Shown here piece after piece: positions 1-8,218 of a DNA stretch of 64,000 nucleotides. This DNA is from Flavobacterium endophyticum. Lineage in GTDB: Bacteria > Bacteroidota > Bacteroidia > Flavobacteriales > Flavobacteriaceae. A model generated the notes under the pieces. That model saw nothing but the letters and a program-made list of their open reading frames with translations. It did no database searches and was not told the origin of the DNA. The stretch covers positions 1 to 64,000 of the forward strand of contig NZ_RBLC01000005.1 of NCBI RefSeq assembly GCF_003634455.1. Reading direction: 5' to 3'. The number at the start of each line of letters is the position of its first letter. The first letter of the stretch is position 1. The position numbers were made by a program, and so were the translations under genes.

Positions 1-459
1 AACAACGCCTCGATAAAATTTTATGTGCCGGAAGTAACAAATTTTGATCCGACCCAAATGATCTATTTATACGATGGAGCCGACGATTCGTATCACGATA
101 TTAAAAACGGCAGCTATGAAGTGACACTTTCTACCGGAATCTACAACAGCAGATTTCAGATTACTTTTGTAAATACGGCTTTAGGCATCGGTGAAACGAT
201 TAAACATAATTTCGGAATCACGCAGGACAATGCATCGCAGACATTCACGGTACAAAATCCGAATCTAGCCAATCTTAAGTCGGTCCTATTGTTTGATATT
301 ACGGGCAAAAGCATTTTCAAAAAAGACAATCTGGGTACCAGTGAAAAGTATTCTTTTTCAACCAGCGGCTTGAGCAAAGGAGTCTATATAGTCGATCTTG
401 TGGCTTCTGACAATCAGAAATTCAGCCAGAAAATAATCGTAAACAGTTCAGGGAATTAG
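1..459 (+). CDS. C-terminal part of a secreted T9SS substrate (5' truncated by window edge)
   Basis: Frame 1 is open from the first base, so the gene begins upstream; a GTG at 25 is only an internal codon. The last ~75 residues form a type A type-IX-secretion sorting domain: an LKSVLLFDITGK-like strand, the SGLSKGVYIVDL motif and a basic tail ending KIIVNSSGN. In Flavobacteriaceae this domain directs export across the outer membrane by T9SS and attachment at the surface or release. The ~70 residues before it look like the end of a beta-rich repeat domain. The function of the exported part cannot be judged from this fragment. Confidence 0.85.
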   Translation, partial: NNASIKFYVPEVTNFDPTQMIYLYDGADDSYHDIKNGSYEVTLSTGIYNSRFQITFVNTALGIGETIKHNFGITQDNASQTFTVQNPNLANLKSVLLFDITGKSIFKKDNLGTSEKYSFSTSGLSKGVYIVDLVASDNQKFSQKIIVNSSGN

Positions 460-621
460 TAAAAGTACCGGCAAGATTCACGTATTGCTGTAGCAGCTAA
501 CAGGAATGATGCTTAAATGCAGGGCCGTACTTGACAATTTCGACAATATGCACGAGCCTGGCTTACAGATGCAAGCCTAATAACACGCATCTTAAAATGG
601 TTACATAAAGAGCAAATAAAC

Positions 622-975
622 ATGAGTTATTCGATAAATCCTCCTGAGTATTTTATAGAGCCGAATGCGCTAGTACAAGGAGTACTTAAGACATATGGGG
701 CATGGGAATTTAAACCCATGGCTCCCATATTACTTGCCATTCCCCACCTGGTGTGTATCGTAAGCCTCGTAATGCTTCCAAGACGATACTTCTACAGTTA
801 CATAGGGTATCACAAGAATATGATGGACTTCCTAAAGAGCGATATTGCGCAGAGGACAGCTTATTCATATATTTTTGTCGTCGCGCCCGGCGGCCCTAAG
901 GAAGCAATGAAGATTATACGCGATATAAAGCGAAAACGCCCTAAGTTCCCTGAATCTCCAATAAAACACCCGTAG
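622..975 (+). CDS. Small hypothetical membrane-associated protein
   Basis: 117 residues, not recognised. There is a hydrophobic segment at about residues 33-54 (ILLAIPHLVCIVSLVML) and a very basic C-terminus (KRKRPKFPESPIKHP). No signal peptide or known motif is visible. It stands alone between two T9SS-substrate genes, with 160 nt on each side, and no strong ribosome binding site precedes the ATG. It may be a lineage-specific small protein or a chance ORF; codon use does not settle it. Confidence 0.42.
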   Translation: MSYSINPPEYFIEPNALVQGVLKTYGAWEFKPMAPILLAIPHLVCIVSLVMLPRRYFYSYIGYHKNMMDFLKSDIAQRTAYSYIFVVAPGGPKEAMKIIRDIKRKRPKFPESPIKHP

Positions 976-1176
976 GACCTGACATTATTATTACGAACGC
1001 CATGTCAATAATACCGTTGCATAAGAAAGCCCCATAATTAACTGGGTTTTAAATATTTAAAATAAATCAAATTATTAATTATTAACAACACGAAAAGTTA
1101 AATAGGGTGAATACCAGTAATTTAAGCCTCACCTTTGATTAATGCGGTGATAAAACCGCGCCCTAAATCAAAAAAA

Positions 1177-2775
1177 ATGAATATAACTCTACGGAAGGTA
1201 ATTGCTATTGCCTTGATTTTTTTTCCGCTATTGGCAACTGCACAAGCACCGCCTTTAGGTACAACAGCTAATTTTGTGCTTTTTTCATCAAATGGAGCCG
1301 TGAGCAACACTGGCCTCTCCCATCTTACGGGACACGTAGGAACAAATAATGGATCGAGCACTAACTTTGGAAATGTCGATGGTGTGATGCATGATGCCGA
1401 TGGAACGACAGCCATCGCCGCTGCCGACCTCACAATTGCCTACAATTTTCTAGATGCAGCAATTCCAGGGTTTTTTCCTGCTTCTCTATTGGGAAATGGA
1501 CAGATCCTAAATGCGGGCACCTATTCTATTGGACAAAGTGCCACGCTAGACAATATCCTGACCCTAGATGGACAGGGAAACCCAAATGCTGTATTTATTA
1601 TTCAGATAGAAGGAGCTTTCTCGTCTACTGCTGGATCGAAAGTGCTTTTGGCAAATGGCGCGCAGGCATGCAACGTATTTTGGAAGATCGAGGGACTTGT
1701 CAACTTGGCAACAAATACTTCTATAAAAGGGACCATAGTGGCAAATAATGCAGCTATTATTCTTAATACAGGTGTAGCTCTAGAAGGTCGCGTATTGTCA
1801 ACAACTGGAGCTGTTACGGTTGCTGGGGTGACTGCAAGAAAACCGGTTGGCTGTGGTAGTCCTGAATTGACTGGTCCCGTGGCACCGCCTTTGGCAACTG
1901 TTGCCTGCTACACTATTTTCTCTGGCAACGGAGGAGTGGCAAACACAGGAATAACTTTTGTCACTGGAGATATAGGTACTAATGTAGGCCTTGTTACAGG
2001 TTTCCAAGCAGAGAACGTGACAGGAACGATTCATCCAAATCCTGACGTATCAACGGCCCAATGTGCTTTGGACTTAAATAATGCATATGCCTACCTGAAT
2101 ACCTTGCCTGTAGACATACAGTTGCTGTTTCCTGCCTCTTTTGGAAACGACCTTGTGTTGACTCCTCATACTTATTTTTTGGATGCAGCGACAATCTTGA
2201 CAGGAAAAGTGACCTTCAATGCGCAGGGAAATCCAGATGCGGTATTCGTGCTCAAAATCAGTGGCGCATTTTCTACAAGCACTTATGCCGTCGTAGAACT
2301 TATCAACGGGGCAGAAGCAAAAAATATATTCTGGAAGATAGACGGAGCGACAAATCTGAATGACTACGCTGCCATTAAAGGAACGCTAATCGGAAACAAT
2401 GGAGCGGTAATCTTGAATACTGGCGTAGAAATAGAAGGCAGAGTATTAAGCACTACAGGGGCTATAAGTACATTTGCAATCGATGCACAGATGACGCCTG
2501 GATGTGCAAGCTTGGGTACAGATGACTATGTGGTTCCTGTTGCTAAATTCTATCCAAATCCATTCAGTACAAACTTTACGGTTGCGATTGATTATGGTTT
2601 TCAGGATCACAGCAGCCAACTAATATTTTATAACGTATTGGGAGCCTTGGTGCTTGAAAAAACAGTGACAAAAACTGTAAGCGATATAAGCGTAAACCTT
2701 CCTTCTGGACTATACTTCTATAAGTTGCTTAGCGACACTGGAAAGATTCAGTCGGGAAAAATTATTTCAAAATAA
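1177..2775 (+). CDS. Secreted tandem DUF3494 (ice-binding-like) protein with T9SS sorting domain
   Basis: The ATG at 1177 is chosen because it gives a signal peptide (NITLRKVIAIALIFFPLLATAQA); an upstream GTG at 1135 would add a charged leader. The mature protein has two consecutive DUF3494 domains, about residues 22-222 and 240-440. Each opens with FVLFSSNG or YTIFSGNG, repeats GTN and GQGNPNAVF or AQGNPDAVF, and ends with KGT, NTGV, EGRVLSTTGA. DUF3494 folds as a beta-solenoid known from bacterial and fungal ice-binding proteins and from adhesin-like proteins. The last ~75 residues (FYPNPF to KIISK) are a type A T9SS sorting domain. Export and surface attachment or release are expected. Ice binding itself is inference, since many DUF3494 proteins are untested. 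Confidence 0.9.
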   Translation: MNITLRKVIAIALIFFPLLATAQAPPLGTTANFVLFSSNGAVSNTGLSHLTGHVGTNNGSSTNFGNVDGVMHDADGTTAIAAADLTIAYNFLDAAIPGFFPASLLGNGQILNAGTYSIGQSATLDNILTLDGQGNPNAVFIIQIEGAFSSTAGSKVLLANGAQACNVFWKIEGLVNLATNTSIKGTIVANNAAIILNTGVALEGRVLSTTGAVTVAGVTARKPVGCGSPELTGPVAPPLATVACYTIFSGNGGVANTGITFVTGDIGTNVGLVTGFQAENVTGTIHPNPDVSTAQCALDLNNAYAYLNTLPVDIQLLFPASFGNDLVLTPHTYFLDAATILTGKVTFNAQGNPDAVFVLKISGAFSTSTYAVVELINGAEAKNIFWKIDGATNLNDYAAIKGTLIGNNGAVILNTGVEIEGRVLSTTGAISTFAIDAQMTPGCASLGTDDYVVPVAKFYPNPFSTNFTVAIDYGFQDHSSQLIFYNVLGALVLEKTVTKTVSDISVNLPSGLYFYKLLSDTGKIQSGKIISK

Positions 2776-2836
2776 TAATTTTATGAAAGTCGCGGTGAAG
2801 GCGATATGTTAATCGACTTTTCACACTTACATTATT

Positions 2837-2867
2837 AAAAAAGGATGCTATACAGCATCCTTTTTTT
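2837..2867 (+). terminator. Rho-independent terminator of the DUF3494 gene
   Basis: The inverted repeat GGATGCT / AGCATCC closes a 4-nt loop, is flanked by A and T runs that extend the stem, and is followed by seven T. It lies 62 nt after the DUF3494 stop codon. Confidence 0.85.
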
Positions 2868-3055
2868 ATTGGTCGCTGGCAAGTAAGCATGCTGCTGGTG
2901 GAGTTGCTCCCTTTTTTTGCCAATTATTCTGGACGTATTCGAAGTAATTGTCCAAATGTTCATGAACAGATGAGGTATTCCTAAGTTGCACAGATTTGTT
3001 ATGGCGCAGGGAGCTTTTGATTAAAATCAATACAAAACACAAAAATTTTGAACGT

Positions 3056-3178
3056 ATGATTAACGCATTTATCATTAAATTCTTAATAGCTTCGTATTTT
3101 GTATTGTTGATTTGTATATATATCTTATTTAATTTTACATTCAGAAAAAGTTTAATAAGAATAAAGAACTATGAATAA
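3056..3178 (+). CDS. Possible 40-residue single-TM protein overlapping the MORN gene start
   Basis: A short reading frame starting MINAFIIKFLIAS, with one long hydrophobic stretch (about residues 8-29) and a basic tail. Its stop overlaps the first 8 nt of the next gene, which would fit translational coupling. The start lacks a clear ribosome binding site and the DNA is very AT-rich, so a chance hydrophobic ORF is equally possible. The rest of 2868-3170 shows no other gene. Confidence 0.25.
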   Translation: MINAFIIKFLIASYFVLLICIYILFNFTFRKSLIRIKNYE

Positions 3179-3998
3179 AATATTTTTAGTCATTCTGACT
3201 GCAATAGTAGTTTTTACTACAAACGCACAAGACAATGTAAGAATAGTAATTAAAACGCCACAAAACGGACATAGTATTCATGGGTACAAAGGACCTAATG
3301 ACAAAGTTTCGCTCGCTTATATTGACGATGAAAAGACTCCTTTTACGGGTAAATTTATAGAAAAGGGTTGGGATGATGAGTTATTGAGCGAACGAAATTA
3401 TTTGAAGGGTCTTTTAAATGGTGATTTTATTGAATGGACCAAAAGAGGCGAAACGGAATACATTAAAACAAAAGGCACCTACAAAAACGACAAGCTATTT
3501 GGAGACTATACAGAATATTGGCGACCAAATCATAAAAAGAAAGAGTGTTTCTATGATGCAAAAGGAGAACTTCACGGAAAAATAGTTCACTATGAAGGTT
3601 TTTCAGTAGAAGAACCAACAACAATTCAATTTTACAATCATGGTGTTCGTGATAGCACATGGACTTGGTTTTATAACGGTGGAAAAATAAAAAGCGTTGA
3701 AAACTATAAAAATGGAAAAGAACATGGTGATAGACTTGAATACTATGAAAATGGCAAAAAGAAATATGAAGCAAAGTATGTAAATGATAAAAAAGTGGAC
3801 TTGTTATCGGAATGGTACGAAGACGGACAATTAAGATATACTTGCGAATATGCTGATGATAAAAAAAATGGCAAGGAGATCTTCTATTATCAAAATGGAA
3901 AAATTGAAAAGGAAGGAGCTTTTGTAAACGGAAGTAAAAAAGGGCGTTTTGTTTGGTATAAAGAAGACGGAACAATATCTGAAGAAACAACTTTTTAA
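3171..3998 (+). CDS. Secreted MORN-repeat-variant protein (YwqK-like)
   Basis: 275 residues with a signal peptide (NKIFLVILTAIVVFTTNAQ). About eight degenerate ~22-24 residue repeats follow, of the form YxNGKxxxExxYxNGKxxGxxxxYY (for example YENGKKKYEAKYVNDK and YYQNGKIEKEGAFVNGSKKG). These are the MORN_2 variant that databases often label toxin-antitoxin YwqK antitoxin; nothing here supports a toxin partner. The protein is expected in the periplasm or at the outer membrane. Codons are much more A/T-rich than in the DUF3494 gene upstream or the HEAT gene downstream, consistent with recent acquisition. No partner gene overlaps it. Confidence 0.8.
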   Translation: MNKIFLVILTAIVVFTTNAQDNVRIVIKTPQNGHSIHGYKGPNDKVSLAYIDDEKTPFTGKFIEKGWDDELLSERNYLKGLLNGDFIEWTKRGETEYIKTKGTYKNDKLFGDYTEYWRPNHKKKECFYDAKGELHGKIVHYEGFSVEEPTTIQFYNHGVRDSTWTWFYNGGKIKSVENYKNGKEHGDRLEYYENGKKKYEAKYVNDKKVDLLSEWYEDGQLRYTCEYADDKKNGKEIFYYQNGKIEKEGAFVNGSKKGRFVWYKEDGTISEETTF

Positions 3999-4451
3999 TA
4001 AAATGGAGTTGCTACCATATTTGCTACAAAAAGTTAAGGTATTAGCTCCCCTCTCCATAAAGGCAAAAAGCTGCAGAATTGTCTGATTGGCATTACCTAC
4101 ATTTTTATTTCAAAATCTGATTTAAAACTTGTAAAAATTGGATTAAGAGTTCAAAGTAATTCTCGTTCTCACTAACTTGAGAAGTTTCTCTCTGGTAGTA
4201 TTAAATCTTTTGCCAAAAGCTCTAAAATAGCCCTGAAAGCTTGAAAAAAAATTGTATTGAACACGGTACTTGTGTGGAATTATACACTTGAAAAAAGTAA
4301 AGCAATACGGTTTTTCTCATAAAATACCAATGAAGCTCTCCATTTATAAGAGAAAGAAAAAATCACTGTTGTAACAATATTTAAAGACACTGAAGTTGAG
4401 TTAAATAGTCGAATTGGTCAGGGTACTCAGGATCGTACACTCACTAATTAT
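3999..4451. other. AT-rich gene-free interval
   Basis: About 450 bases between the MORN gene and the convergent HEAT-repeat gene. Both strands were read for coding remnants, tRNA-like folds and strong hairpins and none is convincing. TGGAGTTGCT followed by NCC occurs here near 4005 and also near 2898, flanking the MORN gene. This is too short to call an attachment-site duplication. Confidence 0.5.
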
Positions 4452-5054
4452 TCATTTTCCTTTTGCCAGCTTATGTGTGAATGCCGTCTTTTTATCCGCC
4501 AAGTCCCACCTTGAAATTTCGTCAAGCACTTCATCTTTATGCTTTTTGCCGATATCCCGTAGGGCGTTGCCCACCGATTTACGAAGGTATTCGCTCTCGT
4601 CTGATTTATTTTTACTTATAAGCTGAATGGCGGCTACTGGATTTTCCTTAAAATAAGGTCGGCTTGTCCAAATACGAAGCCCTTCCGTAACAGCTCTCCT
4701 TATATTTGGGTTTTCGTCTGCGATCCACCTCCTTATTGTGGCCAGACACTTTTCGTAGCCAATCGAATTGCAATAGTAGTCAAAAGCTTTGGCCAGCATT
4801 TCTTGCACGCGCCAGTTTTTGTCATCTGCAACTTTTGTTTCAAGAAGCGCGAGAGCTTGGGAATTGTCGGTTGAAAGCTTCCCCAAGAGATAAGTTGCCA
4901 GCATCCTTACCTGATAGCTCTCGTCAGATAGAAATTTTATCGCAAGATCAAAATGCTTTTCTGCCTTGTCGGCTAATATAATATCTCCGCATTTGACTAT
5001 ATGCTTGAATCCGTGTTCAATTTCTTTTATTTCTTCGATAAGTTCTTTCATCAT
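4452..5054 (-). CDS. DNA alkylation repair-like HEAT-repeat protein (AlkD superfamily)
   Basis: 200 residues built from HEAT-like helical pairs. Family-typical stretches are YQVRMLATYLLGKLS (about 45-60), WRVQEMLAKAFDYYC (about 79-93), NPNIRRAVTEGLRIW (about 114-128) and SEYLRKSVGNALRDIGKKH (about 154-172). The AlkC/AlkD superfamily includes glycosylases that remove bulky or cationic alkylated bases by trapping flipped DNA in a concave HEAT surface. The conserved Trp and Arg residues fit, but I cannot confirm the full AlkD catalytic set, and some relatives only bind DNA. A second Met codon follows the first. It is transcribed away from the HxlR gene, about 100 nt downstream of that gene's stop. 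Confidence 0.75.
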   Translation of the reverse strand: MMKELIEEIKEIEHGFKHIVKCGDIILADKAEKHFDLAIKFLSDESYQVRMLATYLLGKLSTDNSQALALLETKVADDKNWRVQEMLAKAFDYYCNSIGYEKCLATIRRWIADENPNIRRAVTEGLRIWTSRPYFKENPVAAIQLISKNKSDESEYLRKSVGNALRDIGKKHKDEVLDEISRWDLADKKTAFTHKLAKGK

Positions 5055-5154
5055 TTATGTTGTTGAGCTTTTGGCCTTGGCGTTCTATGGAATCTACAGA
5101 ATAATAGGTATCAGAAACTGCAGGACGTCGCAGTCTCATGTTTTTGCGGGATGG

Positions 5155-5505
5155 CTAGCAGCCCTTCTCTCGCAACTTTTTTCGATGATTCAGTCCCCAG
5201 TTACCCATAGCATTGGCTACCTCCTTCACGCTTAGCGCATATTCCGTGATTCTGTACTCTACAAGTATAGGAGACGAGTCATGGACCTTCCGCGTGATCA
5301 GTTTATTAGCCTCGAGCGTTTTTAATTCTGCAGAAAGCACCCTGTTTGTAATCTTTGGCACAAAATCTTTAATGTCCTTAAAGCGATGGTTTCCGTGCTT
5401 GATGGCGATGATTATCGGCAGCCTCCACTTCCCCCCTATTACATAGAGCGTATCCTGTACATGCAAGATGAGTTCCTTTATTTGTAATGCGACTTCTTCG
5501 GTCAT
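5155..5505 (-). CDS. HxlR/DUF24-family transcriptional regulator
   Basis: 116 residues, the normal length for a winged-helix HxlR protein. Landmarks are LYVIGGKWRLPIIIAIKHGNHRF (helix entering the wing), DIKDFVPKITNRVLSAELKTLEANKLI (recognition helix) and VEYRITEYALS, then NWGLNHRKK. No Cys lies in the N-terminal position used by redox-sensing YodB/HypR types, so the signal is unknown. It is divergent from the SDR gene at 5594, and the 88-nt intergenic region holds a perfect inverted repeat over its own predicted promoter. It is therefore probably autoregulated and controls the SDR. Confidence 0.9.
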   Translation of the reverse strand: MTEEVALQIKELILHVQDTLYVIGGKWRLPIIIAIKHGNHRFKDIKDFVPKITNRVLSAELKTLEANKLITRKVHDSSPILVEYRITEYALSVKEVANAMGNWGLNHRKKLREKGC

Positions 5506-5515
5506 ATCGGTATCC

Positions 5516-5546
5516 TTTAGTATATCGGTTACAAATGTATACTAAA
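5516..5546. promoter_or_regulatory. Candidate HxlR operator (perfect 9-bp inverted repeat)
   Basis: TTTAGTATA at 5516-5524 and TATACTAAA at 5538-5546 form a perfect inverted repeat with a 13-nt spacer. It sits between the divergent HxlR and SDR starts and covers the HxlR -7 element. DUF24-family operators commonly contain TAGTA-type half sites. Assignment to this HxlR protein is inference from position and symmetry. Confidence 0.65.
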
Positions 5547-5563
5547 AACAGATAGCTTTGCAA
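5532..5563 (-). promoter_or_regulatory. Predicted Bacteroidota sigma-A promoter of the HxlR gene
   Basis: On the minus strand, TTG at 5563-5561 and TACATTTG at 5539-5532 match the Bacteroidota -33 TTG and -7 TAnnTTTG elements with a 21-nt spacer. The 5' leader would be about 25 nt. On the plus strand TAGCTTTG at 5553-5560 could be the -7 element for the SDR gene, though no good -33 TTG precedes it. Confidence 0.5.
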
Positions 5564-5593
5564 TAGTGATAATTATAATTAATAATAGAAAAA

Positions 5594-6352
5594 ATGAAAA
5601 CAGCGTTCATTACGGGAGCTAACAAAGGAATCGGCCTTGAGACTGCGAGACAATTTTTACAGAAAGGCTACAAGGTATTAATAGGCAGCCGGAATAAAGC
5701 AAAGGGTATAGAGGCAGTCGGCAAGCTGGTCTCCCTCGGATTTGCAAATGTAGAATTTATTCAGATCGATGTAACTGATTCCGAATCAGTAGAAGAGGCC
5801 CGCATAGCATTAGGTGAGAAAATAGATGCATTGGATGTGCTGATAAATAATTCGGGAATCAATGGTATCGAGTTCGATGGCGATACGCCTATCATGCATA
5901 CTGCAACGAATACGGACATAAACAAATTCAAGGAAGTTTTTGAGGTAAATGTATTTGGTGCTATCAGGGTAACACAGGCATTACTGGATCTGCTCAAGAA
6001 ATCGAAAGATCCCAGGATAGTAAACGTAAGCTCCAGCCAAGGTTCTCTTACCCTTCACAGCGACCCTGATTTCATACATTATAGGCATAAGGGAGCCGTC
6101 TATCAGTCGTCAAAAGCAGCACTGAACATGTATACGGTTGTGTTGGCATATGAGCTAAGGGATCTCCCGTTCAAGGTCAATGCGGTAAGTCCGGGTTCGA
6201 CAAGGACAGATTTCAACCGTCAGCTCGGACAAGGTTCCGTAGAAGATGCTGCCAGAAGAATTATAAAATATGCGACGATAGGCAGTGATGGTCCGACAGG
6301 CAAGTTTTTTTCGGAAGACATGAATCCGGAAACTGGAGAAATTCCTTGGTAA
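5594..6352 (+). CDS. SDR-family NAD(P)-dependent oxidoreductase (carbonyl reductase-like)
   Basis: 252 residues, a classical short-chain dehydrogenase. The cofactor motif TGANKGIG is at about residues 8-15. LINNSGIN replaces the usual NNAG. The catalytic Ser lies in VNVSSSQGS and the YxxxK pair in YQSSKAALN. The C-terminal SPGSTRTDFN region is the typical substrate-side loop. It presumably reduces small carbonyls with NAD(P)H in the cytoplasm; the substrate is unknown. It is divergent from an HxlR regulator, an arrangement often linked to quinone or aldehyde stress. Its last 92 nt overlap the 3' end of a degenerate second HxlR gene on the opposite strand. Confidence 0.92.
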   Translation: MKTAFITGANKGIGLETARQFLQKGYKVLIGSRNKAKGIEAVGKLVSLGFANVEFIQIDVTDSESVEEARIALGEKIDALDVLINNSGINGIEFDGDTPIMHTATNTDINKFKEVFEVNVFGAIRVTQALLDLLKKSKDPRIVNVSSSQGSLTLHSDPDFIHYRHKGAVYQSSKAALNMYTVVLAYELRDLPFKVNAVSPGSTRTDFNRQLGQGSVEDAARRIIKYATIGSDGPTGKFFSEDMNPETGEIPW

Positions 6353-6737
6353 AATAGGCAATATTTAACCGTTTCAAGATAAGGGCTCTTAAACGCTCCT
6401 CATGCTCATCTCCCCAATCTCCAATTGCTGCAATTAAGAAAATCAGCGCCTTTCCGAAATCCGTCAGGCTATATTCCGCTTTGGGAAGTACGACAGGAGA
6501 GATCACCTTTGAAACCAATTCATGGTCTTCCAGTTCTTTTAGCTGAATTGTCCATATCCTTCTTGAGGCATCAGGAATTTTACGCTGAAGCTCGCTGGGA
6601 CGCTTATGTCTCTGTTGATAAACCACAGCAAACGCATTTTCTCGGTCAGTGGCAGCTAAGCCAGATCATGTCCCTATTATTTCACTGCCTAGCGAACTAT
6701 GGCTACAACATTGCGACTTTCGGCTACAGCGCTCCAT
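6261..6737 (-). pseudogene. Degenerate second HxlR-family regulator
   Basis: A clear HxlR C-terminal half is readable on the minus strand (HKRPSELQRKIPDASRR, then QLKELEDHELVSK, KAEYSLTDFGKAL, IGDWGDEHEERLRAL). The N-terminal half is broken. From an ATG at 6737 the frame gives an HxlR-like SEIIGT and then meets an in-frame TGA at 6668-6666. The WK-type segment (EKMRLLWFINR) is found only in another frame, so at least one frame change lies near 6610. The C-terminus also runs on unusually far, into the 3' end of the convergent SDR gene. A GTG at 6626 could still give a 121-residue product lacking the first helices. It is probably nonfunctional. Confidence 0.62.
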
Positions 6738-6739
6738 AT

Positions 6740-6776
6740 GTAATGACAGAACTTTGTACCATCAAAATGTCATTAC
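6740..6776. promoter_or_regulatory. Candidate operator between the degenerate HxlR gene and the second SDR
   Basis: GTAATGACA at 6740-6748 and TGTCATTAC at 6768-6776 are perfect inverted repeats with a 19-nt spacer, ending 1 nt before the SDR start codon. The position matches that of the palindrome in the upstream HxlR/SDR module, but the half-site differs. Confidence 0.5.
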
Positions 6777-6777
6777 T

Positions 6778-7569
6778 ATGGATTTAAAGAACAGTACTAT
6801 CCTTATTACAGGAGGAACCAGCGGCATAGGCCTAGAACTTGTAAGGCAGCTGACTGAAAAGGGAGCTAAAATAATAGTCACGGGACGCAGGCTTGAGGCG
6901 CTGAATGAAACGAAGAAGCAATTTAGAGACATCCACACTTTTCAGAGCGATGCGGGCAGTCCGGAAGATACAAGACGGCTTTTTGAAGAAGTTACCCGAC
7001 AATTTCCAGACCTTAACATCATTATCAATAATGCTGGTGAAATGCGGCTGATCGATATGCTGGACTCTTCCAAAAGCCTAGAAAACCTGATGCGTGAAAT
7101 TGACATCAATCTTTCAGGGACAATCCGGATGGTACACCAGTTCCTGCCCCATCTGGCCAAAAAGCAATCTGCTGCCATTGTCAATGTCTCCTCTGCTATT
7201 GCATTTATGGCCTACTCTTCCGCGCCTGTCTACAGCGCATCAAAGGCCGGAGTCCACGCCTTCACAATGGCTTTGCGCCTGCAATTGAAGGAAACGAATG
7301 TAAAAGTGCTTGAATTTATCCCCCCGGGAGTCAATACCAATCTGCAAAATGAATGGATACTGCAGCCGAATCCACGCCAGATGATGGACGCGGACAAAGT
7401 AGTAAAGGTGGCGATCAAAGGACTGCAAAATGATACGCCTGAAATAATGCCTGCTCTGGTAAAGATCATCAAGTTTCTGGGGCACATCATCCCTAAAGCA
7501 CTGATGAACTTCGGCCATAGGGAATTTCAAAGATTCAGACAGCTTAATAATCAACTAAAAAAAACATAA
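6778..7569 (+). CDS. SDR-family oxidoreductase (DltE-like)
   Basis: 263 residues from the ATG at 6778. An earlier in-frame ATG at 6649 would add 43 residues unlike any SDR and run through the operator, so it is rejected. Motifs: TGGTSGIG at about 9-16, NNAG near 90, VNVSSA, YSASKAG and the IPPGVNTN loop. The DltE-like subclass is recognisable from LENLMREIDINLSGTIRM and the basic C-terminus. The substrate is unknown. It starts a compact run of five genes with gaps of 2, 5, 6 and 13 nt ending with an AraC regulator, so these are probably one transcript. Confidence 0.92.
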   Translation: MDLKNSTILITGGTSGIGLELVRQLTEKGAKIIVTGRRLEALNETKKQFRDIHTFQSDAGSPEDTRRLFEEVTRQFPDLNIIINNAGEMRLIDMLDSSKSLENLMREIDINLSGTIRMVHQFLPHLAKKQSAAIVNVSSAIAFMAYSSAPVYSASKAGVHAFTMALRLQLKETNVKVLEFIPPGVNTNLQNEWILQPNPRQMMDADKVVKVAIKGLQNDTPEIMPALVKIIKFLGHIIPKALMNFGHREFQRFRQLNNQLKKT

Positions 7570-7571
7570 AA

Positions 7572-8006
7572 ATGAAAAAAAATGCTTTTGCAGTGATACT
7601 ACTACTTCTATCGATCGGGTCTTTTGCCCAGACATTGCCTGCTGATAAGATCGTAGGCGTCTGGCAGTGCGAAGATTATAAAATAGAAGTATTCAAATCG
7701 GGCAATACCTACTCGGCAAAGCTCTTGTGGTCCAAGGACATGTTCGAGACCGATGGCAAGACGCCCAAGAAAGACAGTAAAAACCCTGACGTAAAACTGA
7801 AAACCCGTCCGGTGCAGGGCCTCACCCATATTACGGGATTGGTATATGAAGATGGCGGATACGTAGACGGAAAGCTCTACAGCGTGCAGGATGGCAATAC
7901 TTACAGCCTCAAAGGCAGGCTCAAGGCCGCCGACGAGCTTGAGACCCGGGGCTATAAGGGCGTGCCGATGCTTGGCAAAACTTTTAGATGGAAACGAATA
8001 AAATAA
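7572..8006 (+). CDS. Secreted DUF2147 protein
   Basis: 144 residues with a signal peptide ending at SFAQ (about residue 20). The DUF2147 signature follows: IVGVWQCEDYKIEVFKSGNTYSAKLLW, then a GLTHITGLVYEDGGYVDGKLY segment and a YKGVPMLGKTFRWKRI ending. DUF2147 proteins are small periplasmic beta-barrel (lipocalin-like) proteins whose ligand is generally unknown. It begins 2 nt after the SDR stop, indicating co-transcription. Length and motifs are complete. Confidence 0.88.
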   Translation: MKKNAFAVILLLLSIGSFAQTLPADKIVGVWQCEDYKIEVFKSGNTYSAKLLWSKDMFETDGKTPKKDSKNPDVKLKTRPVQGLTHITGLVYEDGGYVDGKLYSVQDGNTYSLKGRLKAADELETRGYKGVPMLGKTFRWKRIK

Positions 8007-8011
8007 GCAAG

Positions 8012-8212
8012 ATGGAAACAAAAGGTAACGACACGCTTTCAAGGTTCTGGCATATAGCTTCAAACGCAGTTCCCCCGATAGGCTTTTTTCTGTTTTTCAG
8101 GTACAGGAACCGCTATCCGAACAAGGCACGCAGGGCATTGACAAGCGCCGTAATCGGAGTGCCGATCGCAATCGCGATGGGCTACATAATGAATGCCTAT
8201 ATCCTTAAATAA
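8012..8212 (+). CDS. Small membrane protein
   Basis: 66 residues from the ATG at 8012, 5 nt after the DUF2147 stop. An in-frame ATG at 7988 overlaps that gene and is less likely. There are two hydrophobic segments, ASNAVPPIGFFLFF and AVIGVPIAIAMGYIMNAYIL, separated by a basic YRNRYPNKARR loop. The family is not recognised. The tight operon position between DUF2147 and another small membrane protein supports a real gene. Confidence 0.7.
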   Translation: METKGNDTLSRFWHIASNAVPPIGFFLFFRYRNRYPNKARRALTSAVIGVPIAIAMGYIMNAYILK

Positions 8213-8218
8213 TACAAT

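Noticed and set aside
2866..3075. 69-codon minus-strand ORF
   Set aside because: It begins in the terminator region, has no homology I recognise and low-complexity hydrophobic ends; probably chance.
3171..3998. Calling the MORN gene an antitoxin
   Set aside because: The name comes from database labels of the repeat family; it has a signal peptide and no toxin gene adjoins it.
6649..6777. Upstream start of the second SDR
   Set aside because: It would add 43 residues unlike any SDR, and the start at 6778 directly follows the operator and begins at the usual distance from TGGTSGIG.
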